This document shows positions 26,127 through 36,475 of a stretch of 64,000 bases of DNA, one piece after another; position 1 is the stretch's first letter, and each line of letters starts with the position of its first letter. The DNA comes from an uncultured Porphyromonadaceae bacterium (GTDB taxonomy: Bacteria; Bacteroidota; Bacteroidia; Bacteroidales; Muribaculaceae), in NCBI GenBank assembly GCA_900541555.1, contig UQKE01000005.1, positions 18,919 through 82,918 of the forward strand. Reading direction: 5' to 3'. The translations under genes were made by a program, and so were the position numbers. The notes beneath the pieces are model-generated. The model was not told where the DNA came from. It made no database searches and saw only the letters and a list, made by a program, of their open reading frames with translations.

Positions 26127-26632
26127 TTCTTGGTGTTTATGTCGAGCGTTTTTTGGTATGCAATCCGGGGTGTCCCGTTGTGGGTCAGAATAATGCCGCA
26201 ACGCGAGAATCCGAGCGATTCGAGAATGTGGCGCATGGTGAGGTTGTCGGCATGGGTGTCGACACGCAAGTTGGGGCATTGCCCGAAGCACCAAAGAAAG
26301 CATTGCCGCGCCACGTCGTGCATGATTCCTGCGCTTGCAAGGCGATGAACCACGGCGTAGGGAAGGTCGTTGAGCCATGCTCCGTCGAAGATGTCGGAAT
26401 AGGTGGGGTCATTGCCTTCGATGTATGCGAAAACGGCAGCCAATTTGCGATCATCGGTTTCCAACACGTGGCAATGTCCGGCGAGAATATCGGCTGCGAT
26501 TGTTTCCCTCGAAGGGTATCCGCCGATCCATTGGTTTGGGTTGCCGGATTGTTGCATATACGCTTTTGCCTTGTCGTAGACCGGCATGATGCTGTCGAGT
26601 TCGTCTAACCGTGCTTTCCTGATGGCGGGCAT
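26123..26632 (-). CDS. GNAT family N-acetyltransferase
   Basis: A 169-residue acetyl-CoA-dependent acetyltransferase fold. It opens IRKARLDELDSIMPVYDKAK, has a central strand LAAVFAYIEG, a His-rich middle (LPYAVVHRLASAG) and ends with the usual NLTMRHILESLGF segment near 135-150, where GNAT proteins hold the cofactor. The substrate is unknown. It starts 1 base after the M16 peptidase stop and overlaps proB by 4 bases, so it belongs to the same transcript. Confidence 0.85.
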   Translation of the reverse strand: MPAIRKARLDELDSIMPVYDKAKAYMQQSGNPNQWIGGYPSRETIAADILAGHCHVLETDDRKLAAVFAYIEGNDPTYSDIFDGAWLNDLPYAVVHRLASAGIMHDVARQCFLWCFGQCPNLRVDTHADNLTMRHILESLGFSRCGIILTHNGTPRIAYQKTLDINTKK

Positions 26633-26633
26633 G

Positions 26634-27851
26634 TCACAGATATATTAATGTTGACAGATTGTCGGCGATGCCGGCAGCGATATCGCGTATTTCGTCGATG
26701 GCAATGGCATTGATTCGTTCGGTAGTTTCTTTGACAGAACCAGCTTTCCCGAAATAAAGCACATTCTTGCCCGTCGACAAGGCAAAGCCTTCCACGCTTT
26801 CGCTCCCGACGAGGAGTTGGCCGATGTATTGTTTTTTCGCAGCATTGAGCGTATGCTGTTTGAGAGAGTCCGAGGCAAGGCGGCGAATTTCATTGTCGAC
26901 AAGCCGCAGGCATTTTTCGATTTGGCGTGCATCGCAACCGAAATACACGGTGAAAAGCCCACAATCGGTGAACAATGTGGTTGCAGCTTCCACGGTGTAG
27001 GCATAGCCACGGCGTTCGCGTATGGCCACGTTGAGCGCGGAGTTCATGCCGGGGCCTCCGAGCATGTTGTTGAGCAGCAGCAATGCATATTTGCGGCTGT
27101 CGTGCATTCCGAATGTGGGCGCACCGATGATGCAATGGGCTTGATGGCTTCCGATGTTGCGTGTTTCGTAGAACGGCGAGGCTATGCATGCCGGAATGCG
27201 TTGCGGTCGTTCGAGCTTGTGGTGCATGACGGCAAAATAGCGTTCGGCAAGTTTTATCATTCGTTCGGGCGAGATTCTCCCAACGGCGAAAAGCACCATG
27301 TTGGCAGGCACATAAAGTTCTGTCAGGTATCGGCGGCATTCCGTTTGCCCGATTCGGGAAAGAGATTTTTCCGAGCCAAGAATGTTGTGTCCGAGCGGAT
27401 GCCCTGCAAAAACCAAGTCTTCAAAGTCGTCGTAGATGGATTCGGATGGCGTGTCGCGATAAGAATGGATTTCTTCGAGCACGACTTCTCGTTCTTTTTC
27501 AAGTTCTTTTTCGGGGAAGATGGAATTTTGCACAAGGTCGGCAATCAATTCGACTGCCCGTTCCATGTTTCCGGCCGGAAAAACGGAATAGACCAAAGTT
27601 TCTTCTTTCGTCGTGTAGGCATTGAGCTCTCCTCCGACCAACTCCATGCGGTTGAGGATATGCCATGCGCGGCGGCGACGCGTGCCTTTGAAGATTGTGT
27701 GCTCGACAAAGTGGGCAAGCCCGTGGAGTTCCGCTTCGTCCCTGCTTCCGGCATTTACGGCTATCCCGCAATATGCCACGTTGCTTTTGCGTTGGGTATA
27801 GACGATGCGAAGTCCATTTTCTAAAACGTGTATGATGCTGTTGCCGTCCAT
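26634..27851 (-). CDS. M16 family zinc metallopeptidase
   Basis: 405 residues, the half-size form of the pitrilysin/processing-peptidase family. The inverted zinc motif HFVEH (His47, Glu50, His51) is intact, followed by TIFKGT, and a distal glutamate lies near 125 in EEIHSY. No signal peptide is visible, so it is probably cytosolic, degrading peptides. Half-size members usually dimerise. It is the first gene of an apparent operon with GNAT, proB, proA and mntP. Confidence 0.9.
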   Translation of the reverse strand: MDGNSIIHVLENGLRIVYTQRKSNVAYCGIAVNAGSRDEAELHGLAHFVEHTIFKGTRRRRAWHILNRMELVGGELNAYTTKEETLVYSVFPAGNMERAVELIADLVQNSIFPEKELEKEREVVLEEIHSYRDTPSESIYDDFEDLVFAGHPLGHNILGSEKSLSRIGQTECRRYLTELYVPANMVLFAVGRISPERMIKLAERYFAVMHHKLERPQRIPACIASPFYETRNIGSHQAHCIIGAPTFGMHDSRKYALLLLNNMLGGPGMNSALNVAIRERRGYAYTVEAATTLFTDCGLFTVYFGCDARQIEKCLRLVDNEIRRLASDSLKQHTLNAAKKQYIGQLLVGSESVEGFALSTGKNVLYFGKAGSVKETTERINAIAIDEIRDIAAGIADNLSTLIYL

Positions 27852-27870
27852 CTATTGCCAAAAATTGATG

Positions 27871-27878
27871 CAAAATTA
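27871..27878 (-). promoter_or_regulatory. -7 box for the M16-proBA operon
   Basis: TAATTTTG on the minus strand fits TAnnTTTG, 20 bases upstream of the M16 start. No -33 TTTG is found at the normal spacing, so support is moderate. Confidence 0.4.
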
Positions 27879-27925
27879 CATATTTTCTTCAACTTGTCGT
27901 GGTCGGGGAGCATGGCAGGCGTGGC

Positions 27926-29374
27926 TCATTTTTTGCGAAAACGTCCGAACGCATACGACAGCACTTCTTTTTGGATTGTCGAATTGAGGATTCGGTTGGC
28001 GATGTAGTAGATTGCGAAGCAAGCGGCAGCTTGCAGCAACAGGCTCGCCCATGCGTTCGCGATGTTGCAGAGAATGGCCCATTGTGCCACGGATATGACT
28101 GCCGCAATGGCAAGATATGGGAGAATGTCGGCAACAATCAATCGCGTTTTGTATCCGGAAATGCGGCTGCTTTCGATGATGGAATAGACATAGAACAATG
28201 CGGAAGCGACAAACTGTCCCCAAATCATGGCTGTGACTCCCAAAGGAATGGTGATGAAGATGGCGGCGACCATCAAAGAGTCTTTCACAATTTCGTATGC
28301 CACAAGGGCTTTCGTTCGGCCAATGGCAAGGATGTAGTTGTTGTAGAGTGAAGTAAGGACGACAAAAATGCCTCTGCCCATGAGAATTTGAAACATGATG
28401 ATGGCTTCGTCCCATTTCGTCCCGAAAAGTATATGGAAAATCGGTTCGGCGCATGTGACAAGCAGGAAGGTGGAGGGAAAGAGCAGATATGCCGTGAATC
28501 GATTCATTTTGCGCATGGCGTTTTGGAATCGCTCTTTGTCGTCTTGGAATTTGCTGAGGACGGGCAGAAACGAAGATGTGAGAATTTGCGACATCGACAT
28601 GATGCCCATTTTGCTCCATTTGTCGGCTTGCGTGTAGCATCCGAGTTTGGAGAGATTGTAGTATGCGCCTATGACAAAAGAATAAATGTTGAGGGAAACC
28701 GTGTTGAGAAACGAACTGATCATGACGCTGCCGCCTACGGAAAAGACCGATTTGAGCGCAGCCAATTGAAATCGCACGCGAGGCAGCCATCCGCTGGTGA
28801 GCCAAAGGAAGCCCGATTTGACAGCGGCGAGAACGATTGTTTGCCATACGATTGCCCATGCGCCAAATCCTGCAAACGCGAGCCAAATGCCGACAATGCC
28901 GGAAGCGACGAGGCCGATGGTGTTGCCGATTGCTATTTTTGCCACGGTCATCTGCTTCATCAACCGGTTGGTTTGCACGATGGCAGTGGCGTTGAGGATG
29001 AAAGACAAAAACATGACTCTCGACAAGCCGACAAGTCGCTCATCTCCAAAAATGTCGGCAATGAGGGGAGCGCAAAACCATAGTATCGCATAGATGGCGA
29101 TGCTCATGCCGAGATTGAAATACAGCACGGAGCAATAGTCGGTTTCGGTCGGTTCTTTTTTTTGAATCAGCGCGCTTGAAAAGCCGCTCTCGACGAAAAG
29201 CGAAGCAAATGCTTGAAAAACAAGCATGGCGCCGACCAAGCCGAAATCGGATTTCGACAAGACGTTGGCCAAAATGACGCCCGTCACGGCATAGAGCACC
29301 TGCGACGAAACTTTGTCGATGGTGTTCCATTTCAGCGTGCGCGCAGTTTTGAGTTTCAGTTCGCTTTCCATCAA
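27926..29374 (-). CDS. Lipopolysaccharide/polysaccharide flippase (MOP superfamily, Wzx-like)
   Basis: 482 residues with 12-14 hydrophobic segments and the family opening TLKWNTIDKVSSQVLYAVTGVILAN. Such proteins move lipid-linked oligosaccharide units across the inner membrane. The first residues give two Met choices (29374 and 29371); the difference is one codon. It is flanked by the M16 operon downstream and the GIN-domain gene upstream, with no glycan genes immediately beside it. A second flippase lies at 42756-44192. Confidence 0.88.
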   Translation of the reverse strand: MMESELKLKTARTLKWNTIDKVSSQVLYAVTGVILANVLSKSDFGLVGAMLVFQAFASLFVESGFSSALIQKKEPTETDYCSVLYFNLGMSIAIYAILWFCAPLIADIFGDERLVGLSRVMFLSFILNATAIVQTNRLMKQMTVAKIAIGNTIGLVASGIVGIWLAFAGFGAWAIVWQTIVLAAVKSGFLWLTSGWLPRVRFQLAALKSVFSVGGSVMISSFLNTVSLNIYSFVIGAYYNLSKLGCYTQADKWSKMGIMSMSQILTSSFLPVLSKFQDDKERFQNAMRKMNRFTAYLLFPSTFLLVTCAEPIFHILFGTKWDEAIIMFQILMGRGIFVVLTSLYNNYILAIGRTKALVAYEIVKDSLMVAAIFITIPLGVTAMIWGQFVASALFYVYSIIESSRISGYKTRLIVADILPYLAIAAVISVAQWAILCNIANAWASLLLQAAACFAIYYIANRILNSTIQKEVLSYAFGRFRKK

Positions 29375-29419
29375 AATTGCATTCTTTGGCTATTTTTGCC
29401 TGTTCTTTGACAAAGAAGA

Positions 29420-30268
29420 TTAACGCTTTCTCACGGGAAGCCGTTCAGGAACAGATGTTTCGGTGGAGTCAGGGTCTTCTATCAAATCCAACAACTCGGA
29501 ATTGCCGTCCGGTTCTTCTGCAACAGGAGCCTCCGGCATTTCTGTTTCCGGCATTTCTTCGTTGTTTTCGGAGTCGAGGGCAATGGCTTCGATATTCGAC
29601 AGCTTGCTTTTCTCGATTTGGGGCGAACCGGTGTAATATACTTTGCCGGAACCCAACCCCTGCAAGCGCAATTTCTTTTGCGGGGAGCATCCGATCGTGC
29701 CGGTGCCCATTAAGCGGCATTTCGCTTCTTTTGCAATGACTTCGTCGGCTTGGATTGTGCCTGTCCCGATATTGTCGATATTTAGATTATCGCATCTTCC
29801 GGAAGCGACGACAGTGCCATTGCCGGTTATGAGTTTCAAATTGATTGTCACTGCGTCCAATCCGTGCGCCACGATTTTCCCATTGCCTTGCAATTCGATG
29901 TCGATTTTTGCACCCGGCCTGACAGAACGGATAAACAAAGTGCTGTCTTTCGAGTTTTTGGCTTTCGACAAATATGAGGAATATGCATAGACGGTAGGCA
30001 CGGTTCCTAAGTTTGCAGCGTCGGGATCGAGCTGCACTTTCAGTTTGCCTTTCGTGCATTCCGTCATGATATAAGAGGCTTTTTCGGGAGCAATGTCGAA
30101 TACGACATAGCCGACGGAATCGGCAAGTTCGGAATAAACGACGTTCACATTGTCGTCGATGATCAATTCGTTGAATTCTCCCACGTGAATCCGATAGGTT
30201 TCGGCATTGAGCAGCGAGACGCTTGCGGAGATGCCTAACATGGCGGTTGCGAATAATATTTTCTTCAT
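29420..30268 (-). CDS. Secreted GIN-domain protein
   Basis: 282 residues with a signal peptide (MKKILFATAMLGISASVSLLNA). A beta-helical head-GIN domain (DUF2807-like) spans about 25-215, with repeating short strands such as VTINLKLITGNGTVVASG and DNIGTGTIQADEV. The final 65 residues are acidic and low-complexity (rich in Glu, Pro, Asp), ending in a basic PVRKR. GIN proteins are called putative adhesins, but no ligand is known. It follows dusB by 13 bases, so it appears to be the last gene of the rimP-nusA-infB-folK-dusB run. Confidence 0.8.
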   Translation of the reverse strand: MKKILFATAMLGISASVSLLNAETYRIHVGEFNELIIDDNVNVVYSELADSVGYVVFDIAPEKASYIMTECTKGKLKVQLDPDAANLGTVPTVYAYSSYLSKAKNSKDSTLFIRSVRPGAKIDIELQGNGKIVAHGLDAVTINLKLITGNGTVVASGRCDNLNIDNIGTGTIQADEVIAKEAKCRLMGTGTIGCSPQKKLRLQGLGSGKVYYTGSPQIEKSKLSNIEAIALDSENNEEMPETEMPEAPVAEEPDGNSELLDLIEDPDSTETSVPERLPVRKR

Positions 30269-30281
30269 AATGATTATGGTT

Positions 30282-31271
30282 TTAATTGCTTGTTTGAAGG
30301 TAACGAAGTTTTATTTTGTTTAGTATTTCATCCAGTTCTTCAAAGGTTTTGGCTTGCAGCATGGCAATGCGCGTTTCCCTGAAATTGGGAATGCCTTTGA
30401 ACAACGGCGATGCGGCAAGATGCCGCCTGATGTGCAAGATGCCTCGATACTCGTCGATTCGGTCGATGCTTTCTTCTATTTGCCGCCGCAGCAATGCCAT
30501 CTTTTCTTCCGGAGAGATGTGCAGGACGGTGCCATGGCGGAGAAAATGTTTCATTTCGCGGAATATCCATGGCGCGCCTATGGCTGCCCTGCCTACCATT
30601 ATGGCATCGACGCCGTAGTGGTCGAAATGGTCGACGAGTTTTTCGGGGGTGTCGATGTCGCCATTTCCGATGATTGGGATGTGGATGCGCGGGTTGCGCT
30701 TCACTTCTCCGATGAGGGTCCAATCGGCGTTTCCTGTGTACATTTGGCTTCGTGTGCGGCCGTGGATGGTCAATGCCTTGATGCCGCAATCTTGCAGTTG
30801 CTCGGCAAGCGTGGTGATTATTTTGTTCTCGCAGTCCCAGCCCAAGCGTGTTTTGACAGTGACGGGAAGGCGCACGGCATCGACAATCGCTTTGGTGATT
30901 TGCAACATTTTCGGCACGTCGCGCAACATGCCTGCTCCGGCTCCTTTGGATGCGACTTTCTTCACGGGACATCCAAAATTGATGTCGATGATGTCCGGCC
31001 CTGCGGCTTCGGCTATTTTGGCAGCTTCGACCATTGCATCGATTTCTTTCCCGTAGATTTGTATGGCGACGGGGCGTTCGGCTTCGGCGGTGCTGAGTTT
31101 GCGGGTGGTGCTGGCGATGTTGCGCACCAGCGCGTCGCTCGACACAAATTCCGTGTAGACCATGTCGGCGCCTTGCTCTTTGCAAATCAAGCGAAACGAA
31201 GGATCGGTGACATCCTCCATTGGAGCCAACAGTATTGGTTTCTCTCCCAAGTCGATAGAGCCGATTTTCAT
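30282..31271 (-). CDS. dusB: tRNA-dihydrouridine synthase
   Basis: FMN-dependent reduction of uridines in tRNA. The 329-residue TIM barrel opens with PILLAPMEDVTDPSFR, has NFGCPVKKVASKGAGAG with the catalytic Cys101, and MVGRAAIGAPWIF near 225. The C-terminal helical domain is of normal length. The sequence fits the DusB class. It lies downstream of folK on the same strand, with a 73-base gap. Confidence 0.93.
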   Translation of the reverse strand: MKIGSIDLGEKPILLAPMEDVTDPSFRLICKEQGADMVYTEFVSSDALVRNIASTTRKLSTAEAERPVAIQIYGKEIDAMVEAAKIAEAAGPDIIDINFGCPVKKVASKGAGAGMLRDVPKMLQITKAIVDAVRLPVTVKTRLGWDCENKIITTLAEQLQDCGIKALTIHGRTRSQMYTGNADWTLIGEVKRNPRIHIPIIGNGDIDTPEKLVDHFDHYGVDAIMVGRAAIGAPWIFREMKHFLRHGTVLHISPEEKMALLRRQIEESIDRIDEYRGILHIRRHLAASPLFKGIPNFRETRIAMLQAKTFEELDEILNKIKLRYLQTSN

Positions 31272-31344
31272 GACCGTTTTGTTTCGTTGTGGTTAAAGGA
31301 AAAGCGTGGCTTTTTTTGCTCAACGGGCAAAAGAGCGCGAATGT

Positions 31345-31851
31345 TCATTGGCGGCTGAGTTTTTCCGTGTGGCATCCTTGCGTGGCGACAACGTCGGCGA
31401 GCAATTCCTCCACTGTTTTTTTTGAAAAAGGGATTCGCCAATCAGGTTTTATTTCGGCAAGCGGGCGCAGCACGAATTCCCGTTCCTGCATAAGCGGGTG
31501 GGGAACGTGCAACTCCGCCGTGTCGATGATTTCATTGTCGATATACAAGATGTCGATGTCGAGCGCGCGGTCGGCATAATTGCCGGAAGCGTCGCGATGG
31601 GATGCCGGATCGGCGGCTTGCTCTACGCGGTGGCAGAAAGCGAGCAATTCTTCGTTCGTCAAATCGCATTCAAATTCGGCCACCATGTTGTAAAAAAAGG
31701 AATCCGATTGAAATCCCCATGGGTCGGACTTGTAGATGCTCGATGTGACAATGGGAGCATTTGCAAGTTTTTTTATTTCGGCAACCGCAAAAGTGATTTG
31801 CGCTTTGCGGTCGCCGATATTTGAGCCGATTCCGACGCCGATTGTCCGCAC
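31345..31851 (-). CDS. folK: HPPK, 6-hydroxymethyl-dihydropterin pyrophosphokinase
   Basis: Transfers pyrophosphate from ATP to 6-hydroxymethyl-7,8-dihydropterin in folate synthesis. The 168-residue protein has the start GIGSNIGDRKAQI, the YKSDPWGF segment and the conserved RALDIDILYID, followed by LHVPHPLMQEREFVLRPL. All are hallmarks of the family. It begins 9 bases after the infB stop. No folP or folB is in the window. Confidence 0.94.
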   Translation of the reverse strand: MRTIGVGIGSNIGDRKAQITFAVAEIKKLANAPIVTSSIYKSDPWGFQSDSFFYNMVAEFECDLTNEELLAFCHRVEQAADPASHRDASGNYADRALDIDILYIDNEIIDTAELHVPHPLMQEREFVLRPLAEIKPDWRIPFSKKTVEELLADVVATQGCHTEKLSRQ

Positions 31852-31860
31852 GATTGAGAA

Positions 31861-34566
31861 TTAAAGCGATTTCGACACTTCCACTTCTTCGTAGGCTTCG
31901 ACAATGTCGCCTTCTTTCACATCGTTGTAGTTGGCAATGTTCAAACCGCAATCGTAGCCGGATGCCACTTCTTTCACGTCGTCCTTGAAGCGCTTCAAAG
32001 AGCCGAGTTCTCCGGTGTAGATGACGATTCCGTCGCGGATTAGGCGCACTTTGCTGGATCGTTTGATTTTTCCTTCGCGCACCATGCATCCGGCGATTGT
32101 GCCCACTTTCGATATTTTGTAGGTTTGGAGCACTTCGGCCGTTCCGCTGATTTCTTCTTTCACGTCCGGCGAAAGCATTCCTTCCATGGCGTCTTTGATT
32201 TCTTCGATTGCATCGTAGATGATGGAATAAAGACGGATGTCGACGCCATCGTTTTCCGCGAGCCGTCGTGCTGCCATGGATGGGCGCACTTGGAATCCGA
32301 TGATGACGGCATCGGATGCTGCGGCCAGCGTCACGTCGGATTCGGAGATGGCTCCTACTGCTTTGTGAATCACATTGACTTGCACTTCCGGCGTGGAGAG
32401 TTTTATCAAAGAATCGCTCAACGCTTCGATAGAACCGTCGACGTCGCCTTTCACGATTAGATTCAATTCGTGGAATTCACCCAATGCGCGACGGCGGGCG
32501 ATGTCGTCCAATCCCGGCATGCGGCGGGTGCGTTCTTTGAGTTCTCGTTGGAGCTGCTCGCGGCGGTTGGCAATTTCGCGGGCTTCTCGGTCGGAATCAA
32601 GGATGTTGAATGTGTCGCCGGCCGTTGGCGCGCCGTTTAGCCCGAGCACCAAAGCCGGAGCCGCGGGGCCTGCCGCGTCGATGCGTTGGTTGCGTTCGTT
32701 GAACATGGCGCGGATTTTTCCGTAGCTTGTTCCTGCCACCATGATGTCGCCCACATGGAGCGTGCCGTTCGACACAAGCACAGTGGCCGTGTAGCCGCGC
32801 CCTTTGTCGAGCGAGGATTCTATGATGGAGCCTACGGCGTGGCGGTTCGGGTTGGCTTTCAAATCGAGCATTTCAGCTTCGAGCAACACTTTTTCGAGCA
32901 GTTCGGCCACTCCTGTCCCTTTTTTCGCGGATATTTCTTGCGATTGGTATTTGCCGCCCCAGTCTTCTACCAGATAGTTCATGTTGGCCAATTCCTCTTT
33001 GATTTTGTCGGGGTTGGCGTTTGGTTTGTCTATCTTGTTGATTGCGAATACGATGGGGACGCCTGCTGCCGAAGCATGGTTGATGGCTTCGACTGTTTGA
33101 GGCATGACATTGTCGTCGGCTGCCACGATGATGATGGCGATGTCTGTCACTTTCGCGCCTCGGGCTCGCATGGCCGTGAATGCTTCGTGTCCCGGCGTGT
33201 CGAGGAATGTGATTCGCCGTCCGTCGTCGAGCTTCACATTGTAGGCACCGATATGTTGCGTGATGCCTCCTGCTTCTCCGGCAATTACGTTGGCATTGCG
33301 GATATAGTCGAGTAGCGATGTTTTTCCGTGATCGACGTGTCCCATGACCGTCACAATCGGCGGGCGTGGCAACAAATCTTCTTCTTTGTCGGCATCTTCT
33401 GTAATGGCTTCCGACACTTCCGCGCTCACGTATTCAGTCTTAAATCCGAATTCTTCTGCAACGAGATTGATGGTTTCAGCATCTAATCGCTGGTTGATGG
33501 AAACCATCACGCCGATGTTCATACAAGTGGCAATAACCTTGTTTACCGGCACGTCCATCATGAGGGCAAGGTCGTTTGCAGTCACAAATTCCGTGATGCG
33601 CAGAATTTTGCTTTCTTTCTTTTCTTGCTCTTCTCTTTCGTGTTCTCTTTCTTCGATTGCTTCGCGCTTTTCCTTGCGCCATTTTGCGCTTTTTTTCTGT
33701 GGCTTGTTGGTAAGTCGGGCCAATGTCTCCTTGATTTGTTTTTGGACATCTTCTTCGCTTACTTCCGGCTTAATCGGGCGCTTCAATTTCGGCGATTTGT
33801 CGGCTTTGTTTTTGTTGCGTTTTGCCGGCTCGTCGCTTTTTTTGTTTTGATTTGCGGCAGCAGTATCGGAGTTTTCAATGTCGATTTTTTCTTTCCCGAT
33901 GCGTTTGCGTTTGCGTTTTTCGCCCTCGGCCGCTGCTTTGTTCAAGCGTTCTTTTTTTCGTTCCTCTTTGGTTTTCTTTTTGGGACGAGTTTGTTGATTT
34001 AGTTCGTCGAGATTGATTTTGCCAATGATTTTTGGCGCTGCAATCTGCTCGACTACGGTTTTAATTTCATTTGTGCCTGCGACGGTTTCCGGCTCTTTAT
34101 GCAAGGCGGGAGCAGGCTTCGGTTCCGGTTTGATTTCCTTTTTTTGCGCGGGCATCGGCTTTTGTTCAGGAGTCGGTTGTTCGGGAGCCGGCTGCGGTTG
34201 AGCTGCGGGCTTCTCTTCTTTTTTGGGCGATGCCGCGGGTTTGTTTAAATTGTTGAGATCGATTTTGCCTACGATTTTAGGAGCAGAGATTGTCTCCACT
34301 ACTGTTTTGATTTCTTCTTTCCGAGGCTCCGGCGCAGGTTTCGCTTTCTCTTTTTCTTTCAACCGTTCCGAAAAATAGCGGTCGGATTTTGTTTTGAGGT
34401 CCTTGTCTTTTTTGAATGCGTTGATGAGCATGTCGTATTGCTCATCGGTGAGACGCATGTTCAAATTGTTCGCCTCAACGTTTTGGTTGTTTTTTTGCAG
34501 GAATTCCACCAGCGTCGGAACTCCCACATTTAAATCTTTAGCTACTTGACTTATCTTTATTGCCAT
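31861..34566 (-). CDS. infB: Translation initiation factor IF-2
   Basis: GTPase that brings initiator tRNA to the ribosome. The 901-residue protein has an N-terminal IF2_N helix domain (about 1-50), a long Lys/Glu/Pro-rich linker (about 60-330) and a second IF2_N segment. The G domain lies near 400-570, with [17 protein letters not shown] and NKID, followed by the beta-barrel domains and C-terminal fMet-tRNA binding domain. The linker contains two similar blocks ([18 protein letters not shown] and [18 protein letters not shown]), an internal duplication. It follows nusA by 17 bases. Confidence 0.97.
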   Translation of the reverse strand: MAIKISQVAKDLNVGVPTLVEFLQKNNQNVEANNLNMRLTDEQYDMLINAFKKDKDLKTKSDRYFSERLKEKEKAKPAPEPRKEEIKTVVETISAPKIVGKIDLNNLNKPAASPKKEEKPAAQPQPAPEQPTPEQKPMPAQKKEIKPEPKPAPALHKEPETVAGTNEIKTVVEQIAAPKIIGKINLDELNQQTRPKKKTKEERKKERLNKAAAEGEKRKRKRIGKEKIDIENSDTAAANQNKKSDEPAKRNKNKADKSPKLKRPIKPEVSEEDVQKQIKETLARLTNKPQKKSAKWRKEKREAIEEREHEREEQEKKESKILRITEFVTANDLALMMDVPVNKVIATCMNIGVMVSINQRLDAETINLVAEEFGFKTEYVSAEVSEAITEDADKEEDLLPRPPIVTVMGHVDHGKTSLLDYIRNANVIAGEAGGITQHIGAYNVKLDDGRRITFLDTPGHEAFTAMRARGAKVTDIAIIIVAADDNVMPQTVEAINHASAAGVPIVFAINKIDKPNANPDKIKEELANMNYLVEDWGGKYQSQEISAKKGTGVAELLEKVLLEAEMLDLKANPNRHAVGSIIESSLDKGRGYTATVLVSNGTLHVGDIMVAGTSYGKIRAMFNERNQRIDAAGPAAPALVLGLNGAPTAGDTFNILDSDREAREIANRREQLQRELKERTRRMPGLDDIARRRALGEFHELNLIVKGDVDGSIEALSDSLIKLSTPEVQVNVIHKAVGAISESDVTLAAASDAVIIGFQVRPSMAARRLAENDGVDIRLYSIIYDAIEEIKDAMEGMLSPDVKEEISGTAEVLQTYKISKVGTIAGCMVREGKIKRSSKVRLIRDGIVIYTGELGSLKRFKDDVKEVASGYDCGLNIANYNDVKEGDIVEAYEEVEVSKSL

Positions 34567-34583
34567 ATATGTGTGTTGGTTTC

Positions 34584-35831
34584 TTAATCTTCAAATTCGG
34601 ATTTGAGCACTTCGATCACGTGGTCTACGGTGCTTTCTTCCAGATCGGCTTTTTCTATCAGTTGTTCGCGAGGAATGTTGAGCACGGCTTTTGCTGTCGT
34701 GCAACCGATATTTTTCAATGCTGCGATTACCCATTCGTCGATTTCGTCGCTAAACTCGTCAAGGTAGATGTCGTCGCTGTCGTCGGTGAATCGGTAAACG
34801 TCGATTTGATAGCCTGTCAGCATTGTTGCCAATTTGATGTTCAACCCTCCTTTGCCAATGGCGAGCGACACTTCTTCGGGATGCAGCATGACTTCTGCGT
34901 ATTTTTCTTCTTCGTTGATGCGTATCGACGATATTTTGGCAGGGCTTAAAGCGCGGCGTATGTAGAGTTCCGGATTGGTGGTGTAGTTGATAACGTCGAT
35001 GTTTTCATTCCGGAGCTCGCGCACGATGCCGTGGATGCGCGATCCTTTCACTCCGACGCAAGCGCCGACGGGGTCGATGCGGTCGTCGTAGGATTCGACG
35101 GCGATTTTTGCGCGTTCGCCCGGGATGCGCGCAATGCCTTTGAGGAGGATTAATCCGTCGTGGATTTCAGGCACTTCGATTTCGAAAAGCCGTCTCAAAA
35201 ATTCGGGGCTTGTGCGGGATATGATTACCTTTGGGTTGTTGTTGGCGTTTGTCACTTCTTTGACAACCGCACGGACCGTTTCACCTTTGCGGTAGCGGTC
35301 GGACGGGATTTGTTCTTCCTTGGGCAGTATCAGTTCGTTGTGGTCTTCGTCGAGCACAAGCACTTCGCGTTTCCACACTTGATATACTTCGCCGGTGACA
35401 ATCTCGCCTTCCATTGCTTTGAACTTGTTGTAGATGGCGTCTTTCTGCAAGTCGAGAATTTTGGAAGCCAATGTTTGGCGAAGCGTCAGGATTGCGCGGC
35501 GCCCGAACTTTTCGAAGTTGATTTCTTTTGTCACCTCTTCGCCGATTTCGCATTCGGGGTCGATTTCCCGCGCTTCGGAGAGGGCAATTTGCATGCTTGG
35601 TTTTTCGACTGCACCGTCGGCGACCACTTCGAGGTTTTGGTAGATTTCGCAATCGCCTTTGTCGGGGTTCATGATGACTACGAAATTTTCATCGGAGCCA
35701 AACATTTTGGCCAGCACGTTGCGGAAAGATTCCTCAAGTACGCTGATCATCGTGGTTTTGTCGATATTTTTCAGCTCTTTGAATTCAGCGAAGCTGTCGA
35801 CCATGCTTATAGGTGCTTCTTTTTTTGCCAT
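34584..35831 (-). CDS. nusA: Transcription termination/antitermination factor NusA
   Basis: Binds RNA polymerase and nascent RNA, modulating pausing and termination. The 415-residue protein has an N-terminal polymerase-binding domain (about 1-130), an S1 domain (about 140-205) and two KH domains (about 235-350, with [12 protein letters not shown] and [13 protein letters not shown]). An acidic C-terminal helical region follows. It sits in the standard rimP-nusA-infB order, 10 bases after rimP. Confidence 0.96.
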   Translation of the reverse strand: MAKKEAPISMVDSFAEFKELKNIDKTTMISVLEESFRNVLAKMFGSDENFVVIMNPDKGDCEIYQNLEVVADGAVEKPSMQIALSEAREIDPECEIGEEVTKEINFEKFGRRAILTLRQTLASKILDLQKDAIYNKFKAMEGEIVTGEVYQVWKREVLVLDEDHNELILPKEEQIPSDRYRKGETVRAVVKEVTNANNNPKVIISRTSPEFLRRLFEIEVPEIHDGLILLKGIARIPGERAKIAVESYDDRIDPVGACVGVKGSRIHGIVRELRNENIDVINYTTNPELYIRRALSPAKISSIRINEEEKYAEVMLHPEEVSLAIGKGGLNIKLATMLTGYQIDVYRFTDDSDDIYLDEFSDEIDEWVIAALKNIGCTTAKAVLNIPREQLIEKADLEESTVDHVIEVLKSEFED

Positions 35832-35841
35832 AATCGGATTT

Positions 35842-36306
35842 CTAAAACTGTAATAAGTATTTTGTGTATTTAATTTCGTCGTATTTGAAGGCGATGTCGG
35901 TTTCGACGGTTACGGGGCGCTTTTGCCCTTCTCGCTTTTCTTTTTTTGCAACAGTCAGGACAAATCCCTCGTTGTCGGCCGCTTTCATCGTGCCTTTGAT
36001 TTTTTGTCCGCTTTTAGTCAGGACTTCCACTTCGTTGCCGATGTTTTTGAGGTATTGTCTGGGTGTGCGAAGGGGAGAAGTCAGGCCTGCCGACCCGATT
36101 TCCAATTCGTAGTCTTCTTCGTCGCGGTTGAATTCTGTTTCCACCAAACGGGTCAGACGGACGCATTCATCGATGTCGACCGTCGTGTCGCTGTCGATTT
36201 CGACGGTGATGTTGTTGTCGTTGTCGATTCTGACGTCCACGAGAAAAAGGTCTGTTCCCTCCATCCCTTTTTCGAGGGTTTTTGTCAATGCAATTTTGTC
36301 GATCAT
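35842..36306 (-). CDS. rimP: Ribosome maturation factor RimP
   Basis: Needed for 30S subunit maturation. The 154-residue protein has the two-domain pattern of the family, with VEIDSDTTVDIDECVRLTR in the first half and YELEIGSAGLTSPLR at the junction. It is the first gene of the nusA-infB operon, with an exact -7 box upstream. Confidence 0.94.
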   Translation of the reverse strand: MIDKIALTKTLEKGMEGTDLFLVDVRIDNDNNITVEIDSDTTVDIDECVRLTRLVETEFNRDEEDYELEIGSAGLTSPLRTPRQYLKNIGNEVEVLTKSGQKIKGTMKAADNEGFVLTVAKKEKREGQKRPVTVETDIAFKYDEIKYTKYLLQF

Positions 36307-36367
36307 CGCTTTTTCATTTTATAACAATAATGGAGAAGACGTCCGCCCCCTCCATTTCATTCATTTG

Positions 36368-36399
36368 CAAAGGTACTTTTTTGGATAAAATTATGCAAT
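36368..36399 (-). promoter_or_regulatory. Promoter of the rimP-nusA-infB operon
   Basis: TACCTTTG at 36375-36368 on the minus strand is an exact -7 box. ATTG at 36399-36396 lies 20 bases upstream as the -33 element. The predicted leader is about 55 bases. Confidence 0.7.
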
Positions 36400-36475
36400 G
36401 CTCATTGTGTCAGGCATGTTGCAAGACGATTGTAATTATTTATTTTTAACAATATGGATTCAAAATAAACTAATA

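Noticed and set aside
26127..26378. An N-terminal extension of ProB
   Set aside because: The extra residues overlap the GNAT gene and match nothing; the ATGA overlap marks the true start at 26126.
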